From assembly GCA_019239785.1 (NCBI GenBank), contig JAFAZM010000118.1, forward strand, positions 1-6,672: a DNA stretch of 6,672 nt, in the 5' to 3' direction. Source of the stretch: Sphingomonadaceae bacterium. GTDB lineage: Bacteria > Pseudomonadota > Alphaproteobacteria > Sphingomonadales > Sphingomonadaceae. The notes beneath the pieces are model-generated. The model saw nothing but the letters and a program-made list of their open reading frames with translations, was not told the DNA's origin and ran no database searches. The stretch's first letter is position 1, and each line of letters starts with the position of its first letter. The translations under genes and the position numbers were made by a program. Shown here one piece after another: positions 1 to 5,328 of the stretch.

Positions 1-94
1 CTGAGGCCTCGCCGCACCCCACGCCCCGGAAAGGGACGGGATTTACCTTCTTTTGCCGCTTGCTTAGGTGCCGCGCCACCTTAGGCTTGCGCGC
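1..94. other. Leader upstream of rcdA-like gene, no gene seen
   Basis: No coding region can be supported here: the strand is broken by a TGA at 2-4 and a TAG at 65-67 in one frame, and no reverse-strand start is convincing. The stretch holds a short inverted repeat, AGGTG (66-70) and CACCT (77-81), and two copies of GCTTGC (58-63 and 85-90). I see no convincing -35/-10 pair and no CtrA-type TTAA-N7-TTAA box, although rcdA of Caulobacter is known to sit in the CtrA circuit. The promoter is either weak by consensus or lies left of the window. Confidence 0.4.
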
Positions 95-550
95 ATGGGG
101 AATTTCCAGGCCCAATTGACGCCCAAGCTGGTCGACGCGCTCTACGTCGAGGCGATGGTGCTCGCCGACGAGGCGCGCTCCTATTTCGACACGATCGGCC
201 GCGACGACCGGCTCTCGCTCGACCCGATCGACCGGGTCGGCTTCTCCTGCGAGTCGCTGAAGGTGACGACCAGGCTGATGCACGTGATCGCCTGGCTGCT
301 GACGCAGCGCGCGGTCGCCGCCGGCGAGCTCAGCCGCGATCAGGCCGGCGAGGCCGAGCGCCGGCTCGGCGAGGCGCCGCAGACCGACCGCGGCCTGTTC
401 CCGCGCCTGCCGGAGGCGGCGGCCGACCTGGTCCGCGCCAGCGAGGAATTGTACGACCGGGTCAGCCGCCTCGACGCCGGCCACTTCGCCGACGAGCCCG
501 CGGGGAGCCCGGCGCGGAGCCTGCTCAGCCGGCTGCAGCGCTCGCTCTAG
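95..550 (+). CDS. rcdA: RcdA-like DUF1465 family protein (CtrA-degradation adaptor)
   Basis: A 151-residue protein of the DUF1465/RcdA family. In Caulobacter, RcdA is a cytoplasmic three-helix adaptor that works with CpdR and PopA to deliver the cell-cycle regulator CtrA to ClpXP. The family core is clear: KLVDALYVEAMVLADEARSY near residues 11-30, then FSCESLKVTTRLMHVIAWLL near 50-69, then a second helical part (DLVRASEELYDRVSRLD, about 111-127). The middle (75-105) and C-terminal tail are charged and probably flexible. I chose ATG at 95 because the protein then begins just before the conserved block; an in-frame GTG at 68 would add nine residues. Neither start has a good Shine-Dalgarno. The TAG stop lies inside a palindromic repeat. 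The family call is recognised from memory; whether it controls CtrA in this organism is inference. Confidence 0.85.
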   Translation: MGNFQAQLTPKLVDALYVEAMVLADEARSYFDTIGRDDRLSLDPIDRVGFSCESLKVTTRLMHVIAWLLTQRAVAAGELSRDQAGEAERRLGEAPQTDRGLFPRLPEAAADLVRASEELYDRVSRLDAGHFADEPAGSPARSLLSRLQRSL

Positions 551-590
551 AGCGGTTTGTGATCTGATTGCATCAGATCAACCGCTCTAG
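547..590. repeat. Palindromic repeat overlapping the rcdA stop codon
   Basis: A long imperfect hairpin: CTAGAGCGGT (547-556) pairs with ACCGCTCTAG (581-590), and TGATCTGAT (560-568) pairs with ATCAGATCA (572-580), leaving a 3-nt bulge (557-559) and loop TGC (569-571). The gene's TAG (548-550) lies in the left arm, and CGCTCTAGAGCG at 543-554 is itself a perfect palindrome. No T-tract follows, so it is not a typical intrinsic terminator, though a stem this long could shield the mRNA 3' end. Similar CTAGAGCGGTT elements are, to my memory, scattered through alphaproteobacterial genomes. Confidence 0.8.
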
Positions 591-653
591 GTTCTTGATC
601 TGCCGCGATTTCCGAGTCGTCAGATCATTCAATCTGACTGGAAATCGCTCTAG
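591..653. repeat. Second, related palindromic repeat unit
   Basis: This follows the first hairpin directly. GCGATTTCC (605-613) pairs with GGAAATCGC (640-648), and GTCAGAT (619-625) pairs with ATCTGAC (632-638) around the loop CATTCA. It ends in the same CGCTCTAG word (646-653) that occurs at 543-550 and 583-590, so the two hairpins look like parts of one composite mobile-type repeat. A GANTC site (GAGTC, 614-618), the target of the CcrM methylase in this class, lies in the left internal loop. Confidence 0.75.
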
Positions 654-728
654 CGCTCCACGGAAGGACGCGAATCGGGCTGCGGCGCGCGCGCGCCGGA
701 AATGGCGGCGTCCTGGTCCGCGCATCTC

Positions 729-766
729 GCGTATTTTTGCGTAAATGCGCGCAATAATAACGCAAA
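729..766. promoter_or_regulatory. AT-rich patch with 10-bp-phased repeats and a dyad
   Basis: GCGTA at 729, GCGTA at 739 and GCGCA at 749 start exactly 10 bp apart, so they would lie on the same face of the helix. The patch also contains a perfect inverted pair TTTGCGT (736-742)/ACGCAAA (760-766), with the palindrome TGCGCGCA (746-753) near its centre. Against the GC-rich surroundings this is a plausible protein-binding site, but no known regulator motif is recognised. Confidence 0.3.
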
Positions 767-847
767 CGCCGCCCCCTCCAGCCTTTCTGCCCACCTGCCG
801 CAGGCCCACGTACGATGCTCAATCTATCTGTTTATGGTTTGTTCTCA

Positions 848-877
848 TCCCGGTCAAGCGCGCCCCGGGAAGTTTTT
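848..877 (+). terminator. Weak terminator-like hairpin with T-tract
   Basis: TCCCGG (848-853) pairs with CCGGGA (865-870) around an 11-nt loop, followed after AG by TTTTTT (873-878). Stem plus T-run is the form of a Rho-independent terminator on the + strand. The stem is short and the loop long, and it lies about 300 nt past the nearest upstream gene, so it may be chance. Confidence 0.25.
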
Positions 878-988
878 TGCCAATAGCTGACTGACCGTCT
901 TCGGCCGGGCGCGCAGGGAAAGCTGCTGATCCGCGCTCGTCCGATTGCGGATGTGCGGCCGATTGACGGCGAAGAAAGTAAGCAGCGG

Positions 989-1010
989 GATTCCCGCTTT
1001 CGCGGGAATG
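989..1010. repeat. Dispersed hairpin repeat in the adh 5' leader
   Basis: ATTCCCGC (990-997) pairs with GCGGGAAT (1002-1009) around the loop TTTC, flanked by GG and GAC. This is the widespread proteobacterial repeat whose spurious reverse translation reads 'SFPRKRESR' or 'HSRESGNP'. It ends only a few bases before the GGAAGGGG ribosome site of the dehydrogenase gene, so it lies in that gene's leader if transcription starts upstream. Confidence 0.8.
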
Positions 1011-1012
1011 AC

Positions 1013-1020
1013 GGAAGGGG
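1013..1020 (+). promoter_or_regulatory. Shine-Dalgarno of the alcohol dehydrogenase
   Basis: GGAAGGGG lies 12 nt before ATG 1033, slightly far. An ATG at 1025 would be closer but is out of frame with the conserved protein, so 1033 is kept. Confidence 0.5.
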
Positions 1021-1032
1021 CAAGATGCGGCC

Positions 1033-2160
1033 ATGGACGCCTACACCTTCCGCTACGGCCCGAAGCTGATCGCCGGCCAGGGCGCGGCCGCGCGGCTCGG
1101 GGAGCTGCTGCCGGCCGGCCGCTGCCTGTTCGTCACCGACGCCAATGTCCGCGCGCTCGGCCTTGCCGACGCCGCTCTGGCCTCGCTGCCCGACGTCGAG
1201 ATCTTCGACGCGGTCGAGCAGGATCCCTCCCGCGCCACGCTCGAAGCCGCGGTGGCGGCCGGTGCGGGCTGCGCCTCGGTGGTCGGCTTCGGCGGCGGCA
1301 GCCCGATGGATGTCGCCAAGCTGGCCGCCTACCTGCTCGGCAGCGGCGACGCGCTCGACGCGATCTGGGGCGTCGGCAAGGCGGTCGGCGCGCGCCTGCC
1401 GCTCGCGCTGGTGCCGACCACCGCCGGCACCGGCTCCGAGGCGACCGGAGTCTCGGTCATCACCATCGGCGGCAGCGTCAAGAACGCGGTCAACGCGCCG
1501 GCGCTCAATGCCGACTGGGCATTGCTCGACCCCGAACTCACGATCGGCCTGCCGCGCCCGGTCACCGCGGCGACCGGGATCGACGCGATGGTCCATGCGA
1601 TCGAGGCCTATACTTCGGCCCGGCGCAAGAATCCGGTCTCCGACATGTTCGCCAGGGAGGCGCTGCGGCTGCTCTCGCAGAATCTCATTCCCGCGTGCGA
1701 GCGGCCCGACGACCGCGACGCGCGGGCGAACATGCTGCTCGGCGCCCATTATGCCGGGGTGGCTTTCGACAATGCGCCGGTCGCCGGCGTCCATGCGCTC
1801 GCTTATCCGCTCGGCGGCCATTTCCACGTGCCGCACGGCCTCTCCAACTCGCTCGTCCTGACCCAGGTGCTCGGCCACAACATGCCGGCCGCGATGGCCG
1901 ACTATGCCGAGCTCGGCTGCGTGCTCGATCCCGGGCTGGCGCGGCTCGGCACGCAGGCGCAGGCGCAGGGCTTCGTCGAGCTCCTTGCCGAGCTGACCCG
2001 GGCCACCGGCCTGCCGCTGCGCCTGTCCGAAGTCGGCATCGGCCGCGAGCATCTCGACCTGCTCGCGGCCGAGGCGATGAAGCAGGAGCGGCTGCTGGTG
2101 AACAATCCCTGCCCGATCGACGAGGCCGCCGCGCGGCGGCTCTATGAGGCCGCGCTTTGA
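1033..2160 (+). CDS. Iron-dependent (type III) alcohol dehydrogenase
   Basis: A 375-residue cytoplasmic NAD(P)-dependent oxidoreductase of the iron-activated alcohol dehydrogenase family, full length for the family. The N-terminal dinucleotide domain carries FGGGSPMDVAK (86-96), with GGGS and Asp93 typical of cofactor binding, and PTTAGTGSEATGVSVIT (128-144). The C-terminal helical domain supplies the metal site: Asp184 and His188 in TGIDAMVHAIEAY, then His254 and His268 in GVHALAYPLGGHFHVPHG. Their spacing (4, 66, 14) fits the family's Asp/His/His/His set, as in E. coli FucO. The tail VNNPCPIDEAAARRLYEAA is the usual ending. Specificity cannot be read; family members reduce aldehydes or oxidise short or functionalised alcohols. 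It overlaps the thioesterase start by 4 nt, so the two are translationally coupled. Confidence 0.93.
   Translation: MDAYTFRYGPKLIAGQGAAARLGELLPAGRCLFVTDANVRALGLADAALASLPDVEIFDAVEQDPSRATLEAAVAAGAGCASVVGFGGGSPMDVAKLAAYLLGSGDALDAIWGVGKAVGARLPLALVPTTAGTGSEATGVSVITIGGSVKNAVNAPALNADWALLDPELTIGLPRPVTAATGIDAMVHAIEAYTSARRKNPVSDMFAREALRLLSQNLIPACERPDDRDARANMLLGAHYAGVAFDNAPVAGVHALAYPLGGHFHVPHGLSNSLVLTQVLGHNMPAAMADYAELGCVLDPGLARLGTQAQAQGFVELLAELTRATGLPLRLSEVGIGREHLDLLAAEAMKQERLLVNNPCPIDEAAARRLYEAAL
2146..2149 (+). promoter_or_regulatory. Shine-Dalgarno supporting a TTG start
   Basis: GAGG inside the end of the dehydrogenase gene lies 7 nt before TTG 2157. No ATG or GTG is available in the thioesterase frame ahead of its conserved motif, so this site decides the start. 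Confidence 0.5.
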
Positions 2161-2597
2161 GCCGAGCGCCGCTGAAGGGGAGGGGCGCCTACAAGGTCTG
2201 GCGCGGGCTCGACACGCGCTGGGCCGACAACGACGCCTACGGCCACGTCAACAATGTCGTCTATTATGCCTGGTTCGACAGCGCGGTGAACGCCTGGCTG
2301 ATCGAGGCCGGCCTGCTCGACATCGCATCGGGCGATCCCATCGGCCTCGTCGTCGAAACCGGCTGCCGCTACGCCGCCTCGCTCGCCTATCCCGAGCCGG
2401 TCGAGATCGGCCTCGGCGTGGAGCGGCTGGGCAATTCGAGCGTCACCTACCGGCTCGGCGTCTTCGCCGAGGGCGCCGCGGACGCGGCGGCGGAAGGGCA
2501 TTTCACCCATGTCTATGTCGCCCGGGACTCGCGCAGGCCTGTTGCCTTGCCGCCCGCCTGGCGCGAAACGTTCGAGGCGATCCGCTTGAGCGACTGA
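2157..2597 (+). CDS. Hotdog-fold acyl-CoA thioesterase (4HBT family)
   Basis: A 146-residue protein of the 4-hydroxybenzoyl-CoA thioesterase/YbgC type, the usual length for a single hotdog domain acting as a cytoplasmic dimer or tetramer. The signature TRWADNDAYGHVNN (20-33) is followed by YYAWFD on the long central helix; Asp26 aligns with the catalytic Asp17 of Pseudomonas 4HBT. The later strands (about 62-76, 81-101 and 112-123) match the sheet of the fold. The role is hydrolysis of an acyl-CoA to free acid and CoA; the acyl group cannot be predicted. The start is TTG at 2157, sharing 4 nt with the dehydrogenase stop. An operon partner that oxidises or reduces an alcohol/aldehyde suggests a shared fatty or aromatic acyl pathway, which is inference. 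Confidence 0.9.
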   Translation: MSRAPLKGRGAYKVWRGLDTRWADNDAYGHVNNVVYYAWFDSAVNAWLIEAGLLDIASGDPIGLVVETGCRYAASLAYPEPVEIGLGVERLGNSSVTYRLGVFAEGAADAAAEGHFTHVYVARDSRRPVALPPAWRETFEAIRLSD

Positions 2598-2613
2598 CGC
2601 GCTCTGCTATCAT
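2586..2613 (+). promoter_or_regulatory. Candidate sigma70-type promoter
   Basis: TTGAGC (2586-2591), a 16-nt spacer and TATCAT (2608-2613), preceded by TGC, resemble an extended -10 promoter. It begins in the last codons of the thioesterase gene. Transcription would start near 2620, where an ATG opens a small ORF, so that message would be almost leaderless. It could also drive the cassette from the GFA gene onward. This is a consensus match by eye only. Confidence 0.35.
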
Positions 2614-2619
2614 TCAAGA

Positions 2620-2787
2620 ATGGCCAAGCTTCCCCTCCGTCCGGCCAATGGGGCTGCGCTTTCTCGCGAGGAGAAGCTGGCGCTCATCCGCCGGTCGCAG
2701 GAATGGGGCCGCCGCGCGCGGGTGAAAGGGGCGCCTCAGTCGCTTGGTGTCGACCTGATCCGTGAGGATCGCGATTTCGGTCATTGA
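2620..2787 (+). CDS. Small ORF, possible truncated VapB-like antitoxin
   Basis: A 55-residue ORF from ATG 2620 to TGA 2785-2787. It begins MAKLPLRPANGAALSREEK, continues with a basic helix-like stretch (LALIRRSQEWGRRARVKG, 20-37) and ends SLGVDLIREDRDFGH. The ending '(V/T)xLIREDRD' resembles, from memory, the toxin-binding C-terminal tail of VapB-type antitoxins. No ribbon-helix-helix or AbrB DNA-binding domain is present: the frame is open upstream only to a TGA at 2587-2589. There is no Shine-Dalgarno, but the candidate promoter would place the start of the message at the ATG. Codon use is moderately GC-rich at third positions, so it may be expressed, or it may be a relic. No intact toxin gene follows. 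Both coding status and family are uncertain. Confidence 0.4.
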   Translation: MAKLPLRPANGAALSREEKLALIRRSQEWGRRARVKGAPQSLGVDLIREDRDFGH

Positions 2788-2845
2788 TGCGCCAGGGAAG
2801 CAGCCCGCCCAGGCCAGGTCCGAAATATATGAGGGAGCTTGGAAG
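2762..2845 (+). pseudogene. Possible relic of a VapC toxin start
   Basis: In the frame that leads into the GFA gene, a GTG at 2762 overlaps the end of the small ORF and reads VRIAISVIDAPGK. PIN-domain VapC toxins typically begin with a strand ending 'VIDAS', whose Asp is a metal ligand, and often overlap the antitoxin stop in this way. After 'VIDA' (2780-2791) nothing further resembles a PIN domain. The frame stays open into the next gene, so GTG 2762 could also be mistaken for its start. This rests on about ten residues and is weak. Confidence 0.2.
2831..2837 (+). promoter_or_regulatory. Shine-Dalgarno deciding the GFA start
   Basis: GAGGGAG lies 8 nt before ATG 2846 and supports that start over the in-frame GTG at 2762, which would add 28 residues unlike the family. 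Confidence 0.65.
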
Positions 2846-3289
2846 ATGACCGAGGCAATGACCGGCGGCTGCGCCTGCGGGAAGGTGCGCTACACGGCGC
2901 AGGTTCATGACGACGACGCCTATCTCTGCCATTGCCGGATGTGTCAGCGGGCGACCGGCGGCGTCTCGATCGCGTTCAAGAATGTGAAGAAGGCGGACGT
3001 CGCCTGGGAGCGCGAGCCGGACTGGTACCGGAGTTCGCCGATCGCGCGCCGGCCCTATTGCGCAGCCTGCGGCACGCCGCTCGGCTTCGCCTTTCCAGAC
3101 AGCGAGAATATGGACCTGACCGTAGGCTCGTTCGACGAACCGGGGCGGTTCCAGCCGCGCCACCATTTCGGCGCGGAGTCGATGCACCGGCAATGGCTGA
3201 GCACCGAAGGCCTGCCCGAATATCGGGTCGACGAATACAAGCCGGTGGTCGATCGCTGGATCAATGCGGTCGGGAAATTGCCCGGGTGA
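2846..3289 (+). CDS. GFA/CENP-V domain zinc protein
   Basis: A 147-residue protein of the GFA family (glutathione-dependent formaldehyde-activating enzyme/CENP-V fold), cytoplasmic and about the usual length. All seven family cysteines are present: Cys9 and Cys11 (GGCACGKVRY), Cys28, Cys30 and Cys33 (CHCRMC), and Cys72 and Cys75 (YCAACGTPLGF). In structures of the family these hold two zinc ions. The family is named for Paracoccus Gfa, proposed to speed addition of formaldehyde to glutathione, but many members have no proven activity, so a formaldehyde role here is only one possibility. It overlaps the transporter start by 4 nt (GTGA). A candidate promoter lies about 230 nt upstream, ahead of the small ORF. 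Confidence 0.92.
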   Translation: MTEAMTGGCACGKVRYTAQVHDDDAYLCHCRMCQRATGGVSIAFKNVKKADVAWEREPDWYRSSPIARRPYCAACGTPLGFAFPDSENMDLTVGSFDEPGRFQPRHHFGAESMHRQWLSTEGLPEYRVDEYKPVVDRWINAVGKLPG

Positions 3290-4518
3290 CACGCTTCCAC
3301 CATCCGGCGGTGCCGATCGTGCTTGCGGCGGTGCTGATCGACACGATCGGCTTCGGCATCGTGCTGCCGGTGCTGCCGGGCCTGGTCGTCCATCTCGGCC
3401 ATGTCGGCCTGGCCGAGGCGACGCGGATCGCCGGCTACATGCTGGTCGCTTATGCCGGCGCGCAATTCTTCGCCGGGCCGGTGCTCGGCAATCTCGGCGA
3501 CCGCTTCGGGCGGCGGCCGGTGCTGCTCCTGTCGATGCTGGCCTTCGCGACCGATTATGCCTTCATGGCCGCGGCGCCGACCGTGGGCTGGCTGTTCGTC
3601 GGCCGGCTCGTGGCCGGCATTGCCGGGGCCGTCTACGTGCCGGCCAATGCGGTGCTTGCCGACGTCACCCCGCCGGAGAAGAGGGGCGCGACCTTCAGCC
3701 TGATGGGCGCCGCCTTCGGCCTCGGCTTCATCCTCGGGCCGGCGATCGGCGGCCTGCTCGCCGGCTTCGGCACGCGCGCGCCGTTCATCGCCGCCGCGGC
3801 GATCGCCGCCGCCAATGCCCTGTGGATCGCAATCTGGCTGCCGGAGACCTTCCCGCCGGAGCGCCGCCGCAAGTTCGACTGGCGCCAGGCCCATGTACTC
3901 GGCGCGTTCAAGCCGTTGCTCCACGCCGGCGGCGCCGCGCCGCTGCTGCTCGCAGCCCTGCTCTGGCAGATCGGCCATACCGTCTATCCGGCGACCTGGG
4001 CGTTCTGGGCCGAGCTCGCCTTGCACTGGAATGCGGCGATGATCGGCGCGTCGCTTGCCGCCTCCGGCCTCGCCATGGCGATCGCGCAGGCCTTCATCAC
4101 CGGCCGCGCCATTGCCCGCTTCGGCGAGGCGCGTACATTGACGATCGGGATGATCGTCGGCGGCTCCTCCTTCCTCGCCTATGTCTTCGTGACCCAAGGC
4201 TGGATGGTGTTCCCGATCATCGCCTTCAGCGCGCTGCAGGGCTTCGTCTATCCCTCGATGAACGCCCTGCTGTCGCGGATGACCGACGCCGAGCATCAGG
4301 GCGCTTTGCAGGGCGGCATGTCGAGCATCAACAGCATCGCCGCGATCGTCGGGCCGGTGGCGACGACCCAGGCGCTTGCCTTCGGCGCCGAGCATGGCGA
4401 GCCGGGCGGCGGCTTCCTGCTCGCGGCCTTGCTGGTCTTTTCCGCCTTGCTGATCGTTCTGCTCCGGGTGCTGCCCCGGCTGAAGCCGGGCGCGGCGCCG
4501 CTGCCGGAGACCGCATGA
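3286..4518 (+). CDS. MFS transporter, TCR/Tet-like drug:H+ antiporter group
   Basis: A 410-residue inner-membrane protein with about 12 hydrophobic segments, roughly 8-32, 44-66, 76-94, 97-118, 136-160, 165-185, 216-236, 250-272, 283-303, 306-330, 348-368 and 376-395. MFS motif A is clear in the loop after segment 2 (GNLGDRFGRRPVL, 68-80, with Asp72). Arg107 with Gly111 forms a motif-B-like pair, and GLGFILGPAIGG (145-156) is the motif C of H+ antiporters. The first segment, LIDTIGFGIVLPVLP, resembles TetA-type pumps, including the acidic residue (Asp19). The likely role is proton-driven efflux of a small molecule; the substrate is unknown and drug resistance should not be assumed. GTG 3286 is chosen because the first segment starts seven residues later; GGGA at 3272-3275 is a weak ribosome site. 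It is coupled to both neighbours. Confidence 0.92.
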   Translation: MTRFHHPAVPIVLAAVLIDTIGFGIVLPVLPGLVVHLGHVGLAEATRIAGYMLVAYAGAQFFAGPVLGNLGDRFGRRPVLLLSMLAFATDYAFMAAAPTVGWLFVGRLVAGIAGAVYVPANAVLADVTPPEKRGATFSLMGAAFGLGFILGPAIGGLLAGFGTRAPFIAAAAIAAANALWIAIWLPETFPPERRRKFDWRQAHVLGAFKPLLHAGGAAPLLLAALLWQIGHTVYPATWAFWAELALHWNAAMIGASLAASGLAMAIAQAFITGRAIARFGEARTLTIGMIVGGSSFLAYVFVTQGWMVFPIIAFSALQGFVYPSMNALLSRMTDAEHQGALQGGMSSINSIAAIVGPVATTQALAFGAEHGEPGGGFLLAALLVFSALLIVLLRVLPRLKPGAAPLPETA

Positions 4519-5267
4519 ACGTCGCCACCCACCATTTCACCGCGCCGGACGGCGTCGATCTCGCCTGGCACGAGCTCGGCGAGGGCCGGCCGGTGGTGCT
4601 CCTGCACGGCCTCTTCTCCGATGCCGACACCAACTGGATCCGCTTCGGCCACGCCGCGGAGATCGCCGGGCGGGGCTTCCGGGTGATCATGCCTGACCTG
4701 CGCGCGCACGGCGACAGCGCCAAGCCGCACGAGCCTTCGGCCTATCCGCCCGACATCCTCGCCAGCGACGGCGCCGCTTTGCTCGCGCATCTCGGCCTCG
4801 AGGATTACGATCTCGGCGGCTATTCGCTTGGCGCGCGGACCTCGGTGCGGATGGTCGTGCGCGGCGCCACGCCGCGGCGATTGGTCGTCTCCGGCATGGG
4901 CCTGCAGGGGCTGCTGAACACCGGCGGCCGGGCCGGCCATTTCAAGCGCATCCTGCTGGGGCTGGGCACGCATGAGCGCGGCTCGCCCGAATGGCTGGCC
5001 GAGGCCTTCCTCAAGACCACCGGCGGCGACCCGCAGGCGCTGCTGCCGCTGCTCGACAGCTTCGTCGACACGAGCGAAGCCGAGCTACGCGCAATCGCGA
5101 TGCCGACCCTGGTGCTGAGCGGCGCCGAGGATCGTGACAACGGCTCGGCCGAAGCGCTCGCCCGGCTGCTCCCGGACGCCTCCTATGTCGAGGTGCCGGG
5201 CAACCATATGAGCGCGGTCACCAGGCCCGATCTCGGCCGCGCCATCGCCGATTTCCTCGCCCGTTGA
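4515..5267 (+). CDS. Alpha/beta-fold hydrolase
   Basis: A 250-residue cytoplasmic alpha/beta hydrolase with no signal peptide. The oxyanion HG motif follows strand 3 (VVLLHGLFSD, 27-36), and MPDLRAHGDSAKP (59-71) is the usual strand-4 loop. The nucleophile elbow is GYSLG with Ser104, the acid is probably Asp206 (LSGAEDRD) and the catalytic His is His231 (VPGNHMSAV). The cap region between about 125 and 185 is short and helical. The substrate may be an ester, lactone or similar; nothing in the sequence narrows it. ATG 4515 overlaps the transporter stop (ATGA), with GGAG at 4506-4509 as ribosome site. Coupling with the transporter suggests hydrolysis of the compound it handles or a related one, which is inference. 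Confidence 0.92.
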   Translation: MNVATHHFTAPDGVDLAWHELGEGRPVVLLHGLFSDADTNWIRFGHAAEIAGRGFRVIMPDLRAHGDSAKPHEPSAYPPDILASDGAALLAHLGLEDYDLGGYSLGARTSVRMVVRGATPRRLVVSGMGLQGLLNTGGRAGHFKRILLGLGTHERGSPEWLAEAFLKTTGGDPQALLPLLDSFVDTSEAELRAIAMPTLVLSGAEDRDNGSAEALARLLPDASYVEVPGNHMSAVTRPDLGRAIADFLAR

Positions 5268-5328
5268 CCCTGTCCGGGGGCGGGTGCATGAGCCCGTCGG
5301 AGAACAGAAACCCCGGAGGATGCACGCC
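5268..5328 (+). promoter_or_regulatory. Short gap with two competing inverted repeats
   Basis: CCGGGG (5274-5279) can pair with CCCCGG (5311-5316), and GTGCAT (5284-5289) with ATGCAC (5320-5325). The two pairings cross, so they would be alternatives or a pseudoknot. Both right arms touch the ribosome site GGAGGA (5315-5320). No T-tract terminator is present, so transcription may continue from the hydrolase gene. No clear promoter is visible. Confidence 0.3.
5315..5320 (+). promoter_or_regulatory. Shine-Dalgarno deciding the peptidase start
   Basis: GGAGGA stands 8 nt before ATG 5329. It touches the in-frame ATG 5320 and so cannot serve it; ATG 5338 is a less well-spaced alternative. Confidence 0.75.

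Larger units (their letters stand above)
654..988. other. Gene-free part of the rcdA-adh gap
   Basis: No reading frame here looks like a protein. The short frames that exist are low-complexity or built from repeat sequence. Contents that can be named are the phased AT-rich patch (729-766), a weak terminator-like hairpin (848-877), an inverted pair GCGCGCCC (858-865)/GGGCGCGC (907-914), and a direct repeat CCGATTG (941-947 and 959-965) spaced 18 nt apart. The promoter of the downstream dehydrogenase operon should lie in this stretch, but no -35/-10 pair stands out. Confidence 0.6.

Noticed and set aside
547..653. CRISPR-like array suggested by the repeated CGCTCTAG words
   Set aside because: The three copies are 8 nt long with unequal spacing (40 and 63 nt) and belong to hairpin arms; there are no uniform repeats or spacers and no cas gene.
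573..890. Several 60-80-codon frames on both strands in the rcdA-adh gap
   Set aside because: They are short, lack ribosome sites, run through the palindromic repeats and show no protein-like composition.
832..2052. 406-codon reverse-strand open frame opposite the dehydrogenase
   Set aside because: Its translation is Arg/Gly/Ala-rich with no recognisable domain, and part of it is the spurious 'SFPRKRESR' reading of the hairpin repeat. The + strand holds a complete conserved enzyme.
945..2147. 400-codon + strand frame overlapping the dehydrogenase
   Set aside because: Arg-rich with no domain; it is an out-of-frame reading of the conserved enzyme.
3055..4395. 446-codon reverse-strand open frame opposite the GFA and MFS genes
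   Set aside because: Low-complexity charged translation typical of antisense frames in GC-rich DNA; it crosses two solid + strand genes.
3264..4514. Long in-frame open extension upstream of the hydrolase, across the whole MFS gene
   Set aside because: The extension reads as an Arg/Ala-rich out-of-frame copy of the transporter. The hydrolase has its own ATG, ribosome site and family-typical N-terminus at 4515.
3286..4518. Transporter as a true tetracycline-resistance gene
   Set aside because: The Tet-like motifs are shared by many general MFS pumps, there is no neighbouring TetR repressor and no mobile element, so a resistance claim is not supported.
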